Notes: generated from the sequence alone by a model not told the origin. A stretch of 64,000 nt of DNA from CAMBDS01 sp964355675 (GCA_964355675.1 CAYHEC010000006.1:1-64000), one strand, 5' to 3'; shown: positions 25,674 to 34,520, counted from the first letter of the stretch. Program-made: numbers and translations.

Positions 25674-26450
25674 CTACCTCGCAAACTTCTTCACCCAGCC
25701 GAAGTACTGCGTAAAGAACGTCATAGTATCATAAACAATCCGCGAATTGTAGATGTAGAACCACAAACCCGACGTTGTGACCAACTTATAGAACAAAATC
25801 CCGCAGAGGAAGATCGTTCCAATGAAAATCGCGCCGATCCTGTTGAAATACTTGACTCTACCGATCCGCATCTCTTCCATGTAGTAGCGGATTCGTTTAT
25901 CGTTCAGGTGATCTTCGGTCAAAAATATCCCCATAATCGACCACGCCAAACCAACCATCACCCCCACGATAATCGTCAGTGACGGCATCCACTCGATTAT
26001 ATTCGGGTAGCTTATTTGCCAATAAACAGTCAACCCCATCCCCAAGAAGACCATTATGTTAGTGAATTTACGGAAGTTGCGCAAGTAGGCCGGCAATTTG
26101 AAGATGAATTTATTGCGCGCGGCTGTAGCTTCGACGTTTGCCTTGGCGATGTACTCGATTATCTGCCCGCCGAACCAGGAAAAAAACAAGAAACGAAATT
26201 GATGATCACCGATGTAGTCGAACAGCCGCCCGGTGCCGAAAATCTGTTCGAAAAATGCTACAATCACAACGGTTAGCATATATACCAACGACCAGAAAAT
26301 GTAGCCCTTGTCTTCGGCGAACAAGATCGTCGTGTCGCGGACCTGATCCCAAGTCGGCACTTTTTTAAGCGCCTCTCCGCAAGCGGGGCAGGTTTTCTCG
26401 CGGAAGAAGTTATAGGCGGAAATCGATCCCTTACAGTTCGGACAATGCAT
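25674..26450 (-). CDS. Zinc-ribbon membrane protein
   Basis: A 258-residue protein. An N-terminal zinc ribbon (C3-x2-C6 in MHCPNCKG, C21-x2-C24 in CPACGEAL) is followed by about five or six hydrophobic helices: FWSLVYMLTVVIVAFFEQIF, FRLFFFS-like, NIMVFLGMGLTVYWQI, LTIIVGVMVGLAWSIMGIFL, IGAIFIGTIFLCGILFYKLV. I recognise no named family. It probably sits in the inner membrane with the ribbon in the cytoplasm. It is not coupled to the methyltransferase operon, being separated by about 170 bases of repeats. Confidence 0.7.
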   Translation of the reverse strand: MHCPNCKGSISAYNFFREKTCPACGEALKKVPTWDQVRDTTILFAEDKGYIFWSLVYMLTVVIVAFFEQIFGTGRLFDYIGDHQFRFLFFSWFGGQIIEYIAKANVEATAARNKFIFKLPAYLRNFRKFTNIMVFLGMGLTVYWQISYPNIIEWMPSLTIIVGVMVGLAWSIMGIFLTEDHLNDKRIRYYMEEMRIGRVKYFNRIGAIFIGTIFLCGILFYKLVTTSGLWFYIYNSRIVYDTMTFFTQYFGWVKKFAR

Positions 26451-26701
26451 GGCGTGGCTCGTGGTTGAAGAGGAGAATTAATTCCAAACGGCGAGATTCG
26501 CCGTGAATAATGTATGTAAACAAAAATACCGCGTAAATCAAGCGATTTGAGGAAGTATTTGTGACTTTGGTCACTGAGGAGATGTCGGAAGGGCTGAAAC
26601 CGGAGCGCGCATGCTTACTCGCGTATGGTGGCAGACGTCTTCTCTGTCGCCAAATATTTTTATTTCGCCCCAAAATAAACTCCCGATTCGACCAAAAAGA
26701 C

Positions 26702-26732
26702 TTGACAAGTGATTTTTTTTTTTGCACATATT
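26702..26732 (+). promoter_or_regulatory. Possible sigma-70-like promoter
   Basis: TTGACA at 26702-26707 is followed by a T-rich spacer and a CATATT hexamer at 26727-26732 (19-base spacing, longer than ideal). It lies about 85 bases upstream of the ATG at 26817. A small stem GTCGGCT/AGCCGAC (26736-26756) follows in the presumed leader. Confidence 0.4.
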
Positions 26733-26816
26733 AGAGTCGGCTCGTCTGAAGCCGACCGTCTTCCATTGGAGCGCGTTGGTTTGCGGAGCCAAGATGTTAG
26801 CAATTGGGAGAACGAA

Positions 26817-27218
26817 ATGTCAAACAAATTACGTTTCAGAGCCCTAATCGGGCTGATTGCGGTTATTATGATTGTGGATGGAACGCTACTACCATCAGGA
26901 GAAGCCGTAGCTCAAATCACCCACACAGTCGTCGTAAAGGACCTTATTGACCCTTATCCGGTTGAGGGTCTTGATCAAACTATTCACTTCCACTTTTACT
27001 TCAATAATCAGGAAGTAGATGATGTGGTGCCTGTAGAAACCGATCCAGGAGTCTATGAGGGCGAAACATTCCTTGATGCGCCAGAATATGATTCGTGGAC
27101 GGTCGAAATTGATCCGGACGATGATTTTGATTTTCCATATTTGGATCCAAACCCAACGGCTCACAAGTCATCACTGACTTACCTGTTTAATTGGATAATT
27201 GATGACAATCGCCCTTGA
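26817..27218 (+). CDS. Small secreted acidic protein
   Basis: A 133-residue protein. The signal peptide runs from MSNKLRFRALIGLIAVIMI to about GEAVA. The mature part (ITHTVVVKDLIDPYPVEGLD ... VYEGETFLDAPEYDSWTVEI) is a single beta-rich domain of about 95 residues, rich in D and E, reminiscent of surface-protein beta-sandwiches but without a family match. The ATG at 26817 has GGGAG upstream; the longer open frame to 26709 has no ribosome site. A hairpin terminator lies about 25 bases past the stop. Confidence 0.65.
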   Translation: MSNKLRFRALIGLIAVIMIVDGTLLPSGEAVAQITHTVVVKDLIDPYPVEGLDQTIHFHFYFNNQEVDDVVPVETDPGVYEGETFLDAPEYDSWTVEIDPDDDFDFPYLDPNPTAHKSSLTYLFNWIIDDNRP

Positions 27219-29523
27219 CCAAGGCGGATTAAAGAAAGTTTGGCGGGGAGGCGCAAGTTTCCCCGCCATTATTCTTAACAGCCTCATTTCGACATTCAAT
27301 TTCTTGAGATTTAAAATTATTATTTTACTCTTTTTGCCATTCGTTTTCTTTGAGCCTTCCTTTGCTCAACCAAGAATCGAGTGGCTTCGCACCTACAATG
27401 GCCCCCTCGACAGAGGTGGCGTTCTGTATGATGTATTTGCCACAGAAGAGGGAGGTTTTGCAATGACCGGCTCGGTCAGCGGAGATGAGCGCTATTGCTG
27501 GCTACTGGTGACAAATCGCGACGGTGGGGTGATTCATCAGAGCTCACATCCTCGGGCTTTCGAAAATCCGATTTGTGAAGGTAAAACTATAATACAGGAT
27601 GTCGCGGGAGGATATCTTATCGGTGGAAGTTTGAGGAGCCGCGACCTAACTCCGGCACGATTTGGTCTAATTCGAACTGACGAGGAGGGGGAGCTGATAT
27701 GGTGGCGAGAATATGCTATAGGAATGTGTTATGCAGTGATTGAAGAGAAAGCGGGTAATTTCATCGCTTGCGGAATCGGTCGAATCGGCCAAGCCTCAGG
27801 AGCATTCGTGGTCAAGTGCGACGTCGATGGAGATACGATATGGACTAAACTGTTTGAGAATGAGACCTATTTTAAAGGCTTACGCGAGACTGAAGATGGA
27901 ATTATTCTGGTGGGATTGGGGCAGGCTCAGACACTTATCTGTCGTCTTGATGAGGATGGGGGGCTTATTGATATGCAACGCCATGGACAGGGAGTTCTCT
28001 ACTCGTTAGTGTCCTGTCCTGCTGGTTTTTTAGCCTCAGGATCTGACGCTGGCAATGTTTTGGCAATGAGGCTTGCTGAAAATGGGAATCTGAGATGGAG
28101 ACGAGTGTACGATATTTCTGGTATTGCCTACGGCGTTGCTCGGATGCCCGATGAAGGCTTCATTCTCTGTATTGCCTCCTCTGGACACCGATTGCTCCGC
28201 ATCGACCGTGGAGGGAATGAAATGTGGAGGCGCTATGATGATGATATCAGGGGTAACGGCTGGCAGTCTATAGTGACGAATGTTGATGGTGCTGCTTATG
28301 TAGTTGGCGATTTTAATGGCAGTCAAGGATGCTTAATGAAAGTCCAGCCCGATGTCAGCCCTCCGGTCATTATTGATTGGACTCCTTCCCAATCTGAATT
28401 GAAAGTACTTCTCGGTGACTCAATAGATTTTGCAATTGTCGCTGAAGATATTCAGGATGATTCATTATGGTTTCGTTGGAGCCATAATCGTGATGATCTT
28501 GGGGTCGAAAATGATCACACTACTCTCGATTTTGATGAGTTGGGGTTGGATACGGTCAAATGCTCTGTGTTTGATAGTTCCGGCTCCGATCTGGCGGAAT
28601 GGCACGTCACCGTCACTGACCTCTACATCCAATCCTTCACCCCCGACACGCTCAACCTCACCATCCGCCGTGGCAACTCCGTTGACTTTGCCATCGATTC
28701 CGTTGCCGCCGTCGGCGGTAACGACGACATGCAGTACCTCTGGACAAAGACCAATCTTGATAATCAGGGAGAACCGGAGCGCTCGGGCGAGGACGCCCAA
28801 GCTACCATCCCCTTCCTCCAATCGGGGAACTTCGCTGTCGAGGGACTGGCTTACCGCGAGCAATCGAGCGACGCGGTCGTCTGGAATGTAGCAGTGAGTG
28901 GAGCAATCTGGAGCTTTGCACCGGAAGACATTACGCTTGAAGTCTTGCCCGACAGCCTCGTGAGGTTTGAGGTTTTTCCAAATGATCCCGATTCAGTCGG
29001 GTGGTCGATTGCGTGGCTTGTCGATGGGGAGGTTGCGCGGGAGGGTGAGACGACGCTGGAGTGGCGGTTCTTCGGTGAGGCGGACAGCTGTCCGCCTCAC
29101 CTCGTGCAGGTCGTTGTGGCTGATTCGGTTGAGGCGGATACCGTGACGTGGGAGGTGGTGGCAAGAGAGTTAGGGGTTGGGGATGAAGAGGCTGGCAGGC
29201 CGGGACGTCCTGCCCTACTGGATGTTTCGCCGAATCCGTTCAATTCAATGCTGACGATAAAGTACACGACGGGCTCGGCGGCCCGTCCTACGCGGCTTGC
29301 CATCTACGACGTCTCCGGGCGGGAGGTTGTCAGGCTGGTGGATGGTGGTTCTTCCGTCAACCCCCCGTGGTTGACGGGAAGGAACTCTGCCGACCGCAGG
29401 GGGTCGGCAGAAGAAACGAGTAGCGCCACCTGGAACGCCTCTCCTTTCCCTGCTGGAGTCTATCTCGTTCGTCTCCAAACCGGACAAGAGGTTTCGACCA
29501 AGAAGGTTGTTTTGATCCGGTAG
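27202..29523 (+). CDS. Secreted multi-domain surface protein with repeat-derived inserts
   Basis: About 773 residues. A hydrophobic signal segment ends at VFFEPSFA (about residue 55). Propeller-like repeats follow with alternating 'GGFAMTGS', 'GGYLIGGS', 'NFIACGIG' motifs (residues about 60-385), then three Ig/PKD-like domains (about 390-660) and a sorting domain (SPNPFNSMLTI ... GVYLVRLQTGQEVSTKKVVLIR). Between 29075 and 29411 the coding sequence contains at least four palindromic elements read in frame (GEADSCPPH, AGRPGRPALLD, TGSAARPTR, SSVNPPWLTGRNSADRRGSAEET). The stop TAG also lies in a palindrome. The start is uncertain: the ATG at 27202 gives an unusually long n-region. A TTG at 27304 begins right at the signal helix and lies beyond the upstream terminator; it may be the real one. 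Confidence 0.8.
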   Translation: MTIALDQGGLKKVWRGGASFPAIILNSLISTFNFLRFKIIILLFLPFVFFEPSFAQPRIEWLRTYNGPLDRGGVLYDVFATEEGGFAMTGSVSGDERYCWLLVTNRDGGVIHQSSHPRAFENPICEGKTIIQDVAGGYLIGGSLRSRDLTPARFGLIRTDEEGELIWWREYAIGMCYAVIEEKAGNFIACGIGRIGQASGAFVVKCDVDGDTIWTKLFENETYFKGLRETEDGIILVGLGQAQTLICRLDEDGGLIDMQRHGQGVLYSLVSCPAGFLASGSDAGNVLAMRLAENGNLRWRRVYDISGIAYGVARMPDEGFILCIASSGHRLLRIDRGGNEMWRRYDDDIRGNGWQSIVTNVDGAAYVVGDFNGSQGCLMKVQPDVSPPVIIDWTPSQSELKVLLGDSIDFAIVAEDIQDDSLWFRWSHNRDDLGVENDHTTLDFDELGLDTVKCSVFDSSGSDLAEWHVTVTDLYIQSFTPDTLNLTIRRGNSVDFAIDSVAAVGGNDDMQYLWTKTNLDNQGEPERSGEDAQATIPFLQSGNFAVEGLAYREQSSDAVVWNVAVSGAIWSFAPEDITLEVLPDSLVRFEVFPNDPDSVGWSIAWLVDGEVAREGETTLEWRFFGEADSCPPHLVQVVVADSVEADTVTWEVVARELGVGDEEAGRPGRPALLDVSPNPFNSMLTIKYTTGSAARPTRLAIYDVSGREVVRLVDGGSSVNPPWLTGRNSADRRGSAEETSSATWNASPFPAGVYLVRLQTGQEVSTKKVVLIR
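27242..27273 (+). terminator. Hairpin terminator after the small secreted gene
   Basis: GGCGGGGA (27242-27249) pairs with TCCCCGCC (27260-27267) and is followed by ATTATTCTT. It lies inside the first codons of the longest frame of the next gene, which supports a later start for that gene. Confidence 0.6.
29075..29100. repeat. Perfect 26-base palindrome inside a coding region
   Basis: Arms GTGAGGCGGACA and TGTCCGCCTCAC flank a central GC. The layout is the same as the intergenic palindrome at 1987-2012. It is translated as GEADSCPPH within the Ig-like/sorting-domain linker. Confidence 0.85.
29194..29217. repeat. In-frame GGCAGG/CCTGCC element
   Basis: GGCAGGCCGGGACGTCCTGCC forms an imperfect fold-back. 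Its complement resembles the intergenic word AGTAGGGCAGGGCGTC at 15020. It is translated as GRPGRPAL just before the SPNPFNS motif. Confidence 0.7.
29268..29295. repeat. In-frame GACGGGCTCGG element
   Basis: GACGGGC-TCGGCG-GCCCGTC followed by CTACGCG matches the inverted GTTTACGAGCCC family, closest to 25532-25558. It is translated as TGSAARPTR in a loop of the sorting domain. Confidence 0.75.
29350..29412. repeat. Two adjacent in-frame palindromes
   Basis: CTTCCGTCAACC pairs with GGTTGACGGGAAG (one extra G) around 29351-29381. CTGCCGACC pairs with GGTCGGCAG around 29388-29411. The second matches the intergenic stem beside hflC (about 18530-18552, same GTCGGCAGAAGAA edge). They are translated as SSVNPPWLTGRNSADRRGS. 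Confidence 0.8.
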
Positions 29524-29625
29524 GGGCGCAAGGCCTTGCGCCCCTACATTGCCGCAGGGTGCGGACACCCTGCGGCAAAATGGACACCCTGCGACACCGA
29601 AAGGGCGGGGTTTTAACCCGCCCTC
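29520..29625. repeat. Palindrome supplying a stop codon, plus related stems
   Basis: A perfect 28-base palindrome (half GTAGGGGCGCAAGG) spans 29520-29547 and contains the TAG stop of the preceding gene. A stem GCCGCAGGGTG-CGGA-CACCCTGCGGC follows at about 29551-29576, and GGGCGGGG-TTTTAA-CCCGCCC at about 29603-29623. Confidence 0.8.
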
Positions 29626-29630
29626 CAAGA

Positions 29631-29662
29631 GAAAAAGAGCCGCCCCGTCTTGGAGCGGCTCT
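29631..29662 (-). terminator. Rho-independent terminator after the NfnAB-type gene
   Basis: On the minus strand AGAGCCGC (29655-29662) pairs with GCGGCTCT (29636-29643) and is followed by TTTTTCTC. It sits between two convergent genes and could serve both, but the U-tract favours the minus strand. Confidence 0.8.
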
Positions 29663-29700
29663 GTCTCTCTCTTCTCTCAACTCTCTCACTCTCAACCTGC

Positions 29701-32031
29701 CTAAGCTTCCGCCCAAACGCCCTCGGTCAAATACTTGTGCATCGAACCAGCTGATTTTTTCCCGTCGCCCATCGCCAGAATGACCGTCGCCGCACCGCGA
29801 GTTATGTCACCTCCTGCCCAGACGCCTTTAATGGAAGTTCTTCCAAAATCATCAGCTACGATGTTCCCCCACTTGTTCAGCTTCAAATCAGGGCAAGTCG
29901 AAGTGAGTAGCGGGTTGGCGCGCGTTCCGACTGCAACGATTAATATATCGCAAGGGACGATAAAATCTGAACCCTCTATTGGAACCGGTCTCCGGCGACC
30001 CGAAGCATCAGGCTCACCCAACGCCATCCTCTGACATTTCATGCCACTCACCCAACCCTTGTCGTCACTTAGCACCTCAATCGGAGCGACCAGCATCTCG
30101 AAGAGAATTCCTTCTTCGGCGGCGTGATCGACCTCTTCAACTCTTGCTGGCATCTCTGCTCGTGAACGTCGATAGACAATGGTTGAGTTCTCTGCCCCGA
30201 GCCTTTTTGCAGTCCGCACCGCATCCATAGCAACATTCCCCCCACCGACAACGGCGACGTTATTAGCCTTCAAGACCGGTGTATCGGTTACAGGGAAGCT
30301 GAACGCCGTCATAAGATTAACACGGGTCAGGTATTCGTTGGCAGAGTAAACGCCTTTGAGATTTTCACCAGCAACTCCCATGAAAACCGGCAAACCGGCT
30401 CCGTTTGCAACAAAAACCGCGTCAAATTTCTCGATGAGTTCGTTCAGTGTATAGGTCTTGCCGATAACAGCATTGAATTCTATTTTTACGCCCTGCCTGA
30501 TTAGCCGATCAACTTCGTCCTGAACGATGGCTTTCGGGAGCCTGAATTCTGGAATGCCATATACTAAAACGCCTCCCGGTTTGTGGAACGCTTCGTAGAT
30601 GGTAATGTCGTGCCCAAGCTTGACGAGTTCACCAGCCGCTGTTAATCCTGCGGGACCTGAGCCAACAATAGCGACCTTCTTACCTGTCGAAACAGGGGTA
30701 TTAGGGACAAGCAACTCTTCATGACTTCTCGCCCAGTCGGCTATATAACGTTCCAGGTAACCGATGGCTACGGGGGCTCCCTTGATCCCGCGAATACAGA
30801 GCGCTTCACATTGCGTCTCCTGAGGGCAGACCCGGCCAGTGACAGCGGGCAGTGAATTATCACGCATGAGCACTTTGGCGGCAGATTCAAGATCGCCTTC
30901 AGTGATGTGCTTGATGAACAATGGAATATCAATAAAAACGGGACAGCCGGGAATGCACTGTTTCTCTTTGCATTGAATGCAACGTTGTGCTTCGAGAAGA
31001 GCAAGTCTGGCGTCAAAACCAAGATTAACTTCAGTAAAGTTCGCTCGACGCAACTCCGATTCCTGTTCGGGCATCTTTTGACGAACAATCTTCATCTTTT
31101 CTTTGTTCGAGACAGGGGTTCCGTAGGTTAAAACATCATCGGAAACCCAATTAGAAAACAACGCATGTTCTGTGAAATCAGTAGTGACAAGTTCAGCGCC
31201 AAGTCCGACGAGACAACCTTTTTCAAAGTGTTGTAACGCCTCACGTTCATAGGTTTGATAGGAAGTGAGTCGTTCTGATAATTCATTAAAATCGACCTTA
31301 TGTCCATCAAATTCCGGTCCATCGACGCAGGCGAACATGGTTTTACCACCTACTGACACCCGGCACCCTCCACACATACCGGTTCCGTCGATCATAACCG
31401 GATTCAGTGAAACAATTGTGTGAACCTTCATGGGTTCTGTCAACTTCGCCACGTTCATCATCATAGGGACAGGTCCTACTGCATATACGGCGTCGATTTT
31501 CGCATTGTCAAGAACCTCCCTAAGCGCTGTTGTAACAAAACCTTTGACTCCGTAACTTCCGTCATCGGTACATACGAAAGTCTTGCCGAGGTTCTTTAGC
31601 TCTTCCTCGAAGATGACCCACTCTTTTGAGCGACCACCGATGATGTTGATGACTTCCACGCCCTTGGCACACAGACCCTGAGCGATAGGGTGGACAACTG
31701 CTGTTCCAACGCCACCACCGACGCAGACGGCGCAACCCGACTCAATCAATTCGGTTGGTTTTCCGAGAGGACCAGCAACATCCTGAATCGATTCACCGAC
31801 ATTAAGTGAGGTGAGCTCAATCGTAGATTTTCCAACAGCCTGAATGACCAGTGTAATCGTGCCATTGGCCTTATCACCATCGGCGATAGTTAGGGGAATT
31901 CTCTCAGAGATAGGACCTTTGCGGACAATTACGAACTGTCCGGGCTGACGGATATCTGCAATGCGCGGCGCGAAAACGTCAAGGCGATAAACGTTAGGCG
32001 CAAGTTGCTGTTTATTAGTAATAATATTCAT
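29701..32031 (-). CDS. Fused NfnA-NfnB-type electron-transfer flavoprotein (FNR subunit + GltD-like subunit)
   Basis: A 776-residue fusion. The first roughly 280 residues are a ferredoxin-NADP reductase/PyrK-like module (QLAPNVYRLDVFAPRIA, PGQFVIVRKG, GGVGTAVVHPIAQGL) with a [2Fe-2S] site (GTGMCGGCRVSVGG, MFACVDGPEF). The rest is a GltD-like module with [4Fe-4S] cysteines (RCIQCKEKQCIPGCP, CPQETQCEALC) and two dinucleotide folds (VGSGPAGLTAAGEL, VGGGNVAMDAVRTAKR). This layout fits bifurcating NADH-dependent ferredoxin:NADP reductase or sulfide dehydrogenase; a glutamate synthase role is less likely because no large subunit is adjacent. The ATG at 32031 (MNIITNKQQLAP) matches the family start. 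Confidence 0.85.
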   Translation of the reverse strand: MNIITNKQQLAPNVYRLDVFAPRIADIRQPGQFVIVRKGPISERIPLTIADGDKANGTITLVIQAVGKSTIELTSLNVGESIQDVAGPLGKPTELIESGCAVCVGGGVGTAVVHPIAQGLCAKGVEVINIIGGRSKEWVIFEEELKNLGKTFVCTDDGSYGVKGFVTTALREVLDNAKIDAVYAVGPVPMMMNVAKLTEPMKVHTIVSLNPVMIDGTGMCGGCRVSVGGKTMFACVDGPEFDGHKVDFNELSERLTSYQTYEREALQHFEKGCLVGLGAELVTTDFTEHALFSNWVSDDVLTYGTPVSNKEKMKIVRQKMPEQESELRRANFTEVNLGFDARLALLEAQRCIQCKEKQCIPGCPVFIDIPLFIKHITEGDLESAAKVLMRDNSLPAVTGRVCPQETQCEALCIRGIKGAPVAIGYLERYIADWARSHEELLVPNTPVSTGKKVAIVGSGPAGLTAAGELVKLGHDITIYEAFHKPGGVLVYGIPEFRLPKAIVQDEVDRLIRQGVKIEFNAVIGKTYTLNELIEKFDAVFVANGAGLPVFMGVAGENLKGVYSANEYLTRVNLMTAFSFPVTDTPVLKANNVAVVGGGNVAMDAVRTAKRLGAENSTIVYRRSRAEMPARVEEVDHAAEEGILFEMLVAPIEVLSDDKGWVSGMKCQRMALGEPDASGRRRPVPIEGSDFIVPCDILIVAVGTRANPLLTSTCPDLKLNKWGNIVADDFGRTSIKGVWAGGDITRGAATVILAMGDGKKSAGSMHKYLTEGVWAEA

Positions 32032-32258
32032 AGTGATAGGTTTGGAACTTTTGATAGAGGACAATTGTTGATAATGATACAATTACTGCGAAGATAGACT
32101 CAGTTGGAACCCTCTCTCAGCAGTTTGCGAGTACGGAACGCGCTCAGACTCGCGGAATGGAGCAATTATTACGCCAAATCAGATTAATTTGACCGAATTG
32201 TGGTTAGCTGTTTTACAATTTGTGAATTCTCTTACAGTCTTGCGAATGGTTACTTGCC
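32032..32258. other. Gap without recognised features
   Basis: AT-rich DNA between two minus-strand genes. CTGAAGCGC-type words and CTCAGACTCGCGGAATGGAG are present, but no gene, terminator or clear repeat. The promoter of the NfnAB-type gene is expected here. Confidence 0.5.
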
Positions 32259-33137
32259 TCAGCGTTTAAAAATCAATGCCGTTCCAACAACTGCGACGCA
32301 TGTCCCGATCCAGACTCGCGCCGAGATTTTCTCCTTAAAAATCAAATGCGCCCATGGAATTACGATGAGAGGCGTCAATCCCATCAATGTCGCCGCGACG
32401 CCGGTCTCGGTGTAACGGACGGAGACAAGCGACAACCAGACTCCTAGAAAAGGTCCGACAATAGTCCCGGCTCCGGTTAAGGCGATCGCTTTTCCATCGT
32501 CGAATGCACCAATCAAATTCTTCCATTCCCGTTTTACTGTTACCAATAGTGCAATTCCAATCCAACCAGAGACCATTCGCAATAGTGTTGCCGCTATTGG
32601 AGTTACTGTATCACCCATTCCGGATTTGGCAAGAATAAGGCCGACCGCCTGGCAAAACGCGGCCAGAAGACCGAGCAGGATTCCCTTTCGGATTTCTTCC
32701 CGTCGTTCTGATCCGGTTGAGGTGTCGTTCGCAGATCGCTCAAGGACAACCCAGCCAACGCCCGTTACGGTGATAATGATGCCTACCCAAGCGATAAAGG
32801 CAAGACGTTCTCCCAATATCAGAAAGGCCAAAAAAGAAGTGATGATTGGAACACAAGCCATTATCAGCGTTGCCCGACGAGGTCCAAAACGAATCATCGC
32901 GGCAAATAGCGCATTATCCCCCACTGCGAGTCCTATCACGCCGGAAAGTACAATGAAAATGATGTTTCCGCCTTCATACCAACTTGCGACAGGCCCTGAC
33001 AATATAAACCGCGCCGCGGAAAACAACAGGAGAACAGCGCCTGATAGCCTTAGCAGATTTACGTTGTTTAATCCTATTCTCTTGCCGGCAAGCGTGAAAA
33101 AAACGGCCGTCCATGACCAGCATAAAGCTGTCAACAA
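32259..33137 (-). CDS. EamA/DMT-family transporter
   Basis: A 292-residue protein with about ten transmembrane helices in two EamA halves (LTALCWSWTAVFFTLAGKRIG ... WVGIIITVTGVGWVVLER; then ILLGLLAAFCQAVGLILAKSG ... WIGTCVAVVGTALIF). Motifs of the drug/metabolite exporter family are clear (FGPRRATLIMACVPIITSFLAF; ETGVAATLMGLTPLIVIPWAH). The substrate cannot be told. The start is a TTG at 33137 with AAGGCGAG upstream; no ATG is available in frame before a stop. Confidence 0.85.
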   Translation of the reverse strand: MLTALCWSWTAVFFTLAGKRIGLNNVNLLRLSGAVLLLFSAARFILSGPVASWYEGGNIIFIVLSGVIGLAVGDNALFAAMIRFGPRRATLIMACVPIITSFLAFLILGERLAFIAWVGIIITVTGVGWVVLERSANDTSTGSERREEIRKGILLGLLAAFCQAVGLILAKSGMGDTVTPIAATLLRMVSGWIGIALLVTVKREWKNLIGAFDDGKAIALTGAGTIVGPFLGVWLSLVSVRYTETGVAATLMGLTPLIVIPWAHLIFKEKISARVWIGTCVAVVGTALIFKR

Positions 33138-33393
33138 CGCGGCAATCTCGCCTTGATAGGGTATTAAAGTTGCGGATCCGATGCTTTATCATCCTTGAAA
33201 ATGAGTGAAAAATTCGATCTTGTAATCGAACGAAATCAATAAGCGCTCTTAATGAAGCGATTGTCAATTATATATTCCAGAATCTCCCTGCACGTTGTAA
33301 TTCGTCAAAGAAATACTTTTGGTTGAATTATATCAAGCAGACCTGACTAAAGTCGATTGACTTAGAGGACATTTTCGTATTACCTTTTGAGTT
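33138..33393. other. Divergent intergenic region
   Basis: It separates the EamA gene (minus) from mltG (plus). It is AT-rich, with TTGACTTAGAGGAC (33357) before mltG as a possible promoter element. No gene or strong repeat is seen. Confidence 0.5.
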
Positions 33394-34497
33394 ATGAGTT
33401 ATTCACCTCAATTTCAGACATCATCGGCAAAGAACAAAAAGCCTCGACCGAAGGCGACAGACCGCATCCATCGGACATTATTTACTGCCGTGATTGCTGG
33501 CGCGTTATTGGGACTTCTTCTTCTTGTTATTTCCTGGGTATTGAATTCCCCGGCCCCGGATGTCGGAGGCGGAGAAGAAATTATTACCATCGAGCAGGGA
33601 ATGACCCTTGGGCAAGTCGCAAGTCTGTTAAATGAAAGAAGTTTGATCAACCACCCGATGGCCTTCAAATTAGCCGCACGGATAATGGGTGTTGACCGAA
33701 AGCTACAGCCCGGCACTTTTCTGATTGAGCGAGGCACGACCAATACCCGTGTTCTTCGACTGCTTTTGACTCCGATGATTAGAACCATGAATATTACTAT
33801 CCCAGAAGGATTGCAGGTCAGAGATATAGCTAAAATATATCACAAGGAGTTAGGGATCGATCCGGCGGAGTTTGTTGCTTTATGTGAGGATCCAGATTTT
33901 GCGATTTCACTTGGCGCTCCAGCAGACCGGTTGGAGGGATATCTTTTCCCCGACACCTACAATTTCTACCTGAACACTCCGGCTAACTCAGCTATCGAGA
34001 AAATGGTGGAACGTTTTTTTGATGTAGTAGATGACTCGCTTTTGTTAAGAATGCGTTCGAAAGGGATGGCTTTACACGAAGTTGTCACCTTGGCGTCGAT
34101 TATCGAAGGTGAAGTGCAGGTTCCATCTGAAGCCCCTCTTGTTTCTGCCGTTTATCATAACCGTTTACGAAAAAGAATGGCTTTAGAAGCCGATCCCACG
34201 ATCCAATACATCCTAAAAGACGGTCCACGCCGACTCAGGCGAAGCGACCTTTTGCGGGATAGTCCATATAATACTTATCGTCACCTAGGATTACCTCCCG
34301 GACCGATAAACAATCCAGGTATTCGAGCTATTCGAGCGGCAATTAATCCCGCTGACGTTGACTATCTTTACTTTGTCGCCCAAGGGGACGGGTATCATGC
34401 CTTCAACAAAGAATACTCAGGCCACCTCGCTTCGAAGCAGAAATTAGACAAGCTTCGTCGAGAGCTTGACCGCGAGAAGCAACAAGTTGAAGGGTAG
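33394..34497 (+). CDS. mltG: Endolytic murein transglycosylase MltG (YceG-like)
   Basis: A 367-residue protein. A cytoplasmic basic tail and one membrane helix (LFTAVIAGALLGLLLLVISW, about 28-49) are followed by a LysM-like subdomain (ITIEQGMTLGQVASLLNERSLI, GTFLIERG). The YceG catalytic domain has EGYLFPDTYNFYL, the catalytic Glu in LASIIEGEVQ, YHNRLRKRMALEADPTIQY and YNTYRHLGLPPGPINNPG. MltG cuts nascent glycan strands in the inner membrane and sets strand length. The ATG at 33394 is the natural start. The gene is followed by a repeat and then uvrD. Confidence 0.95.
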   Translation: MSYSPQFQTSSAKNKKPRPKATDRIHRTLFTAVIAGALLGLLLLVISWVLNSPAPDVGGGEEIITIEQGMTLGQVASLLNERSLINHPMAFKLAARIMGVDRKLQPGTFLIERGTTNTRVLRLLLTPMIRTMNITIPEGLQVRDIAKIYHKELGIDPAEFVALCEDPDFAISLGAPADRLEGYLFPDTYNFYLNTPANSAIEKMVERFFDVVDDSLLLRMRSKGMALHEVVTLASIIEGEVQVPSEAPLVSAVYHNRLRKRMALEADPTIQYILKDGPRRLRRSDLLRDSPYNTYRHLGLPPGPINNPGIRAIRAAINPADVDYLYFVAQGDGYHAFNKEYSGHLASKQKLDKLRRELDREKQQVEG

Positions 34498-34520
34498 CGA
34501 AATTGAACCGCTATGCTACT

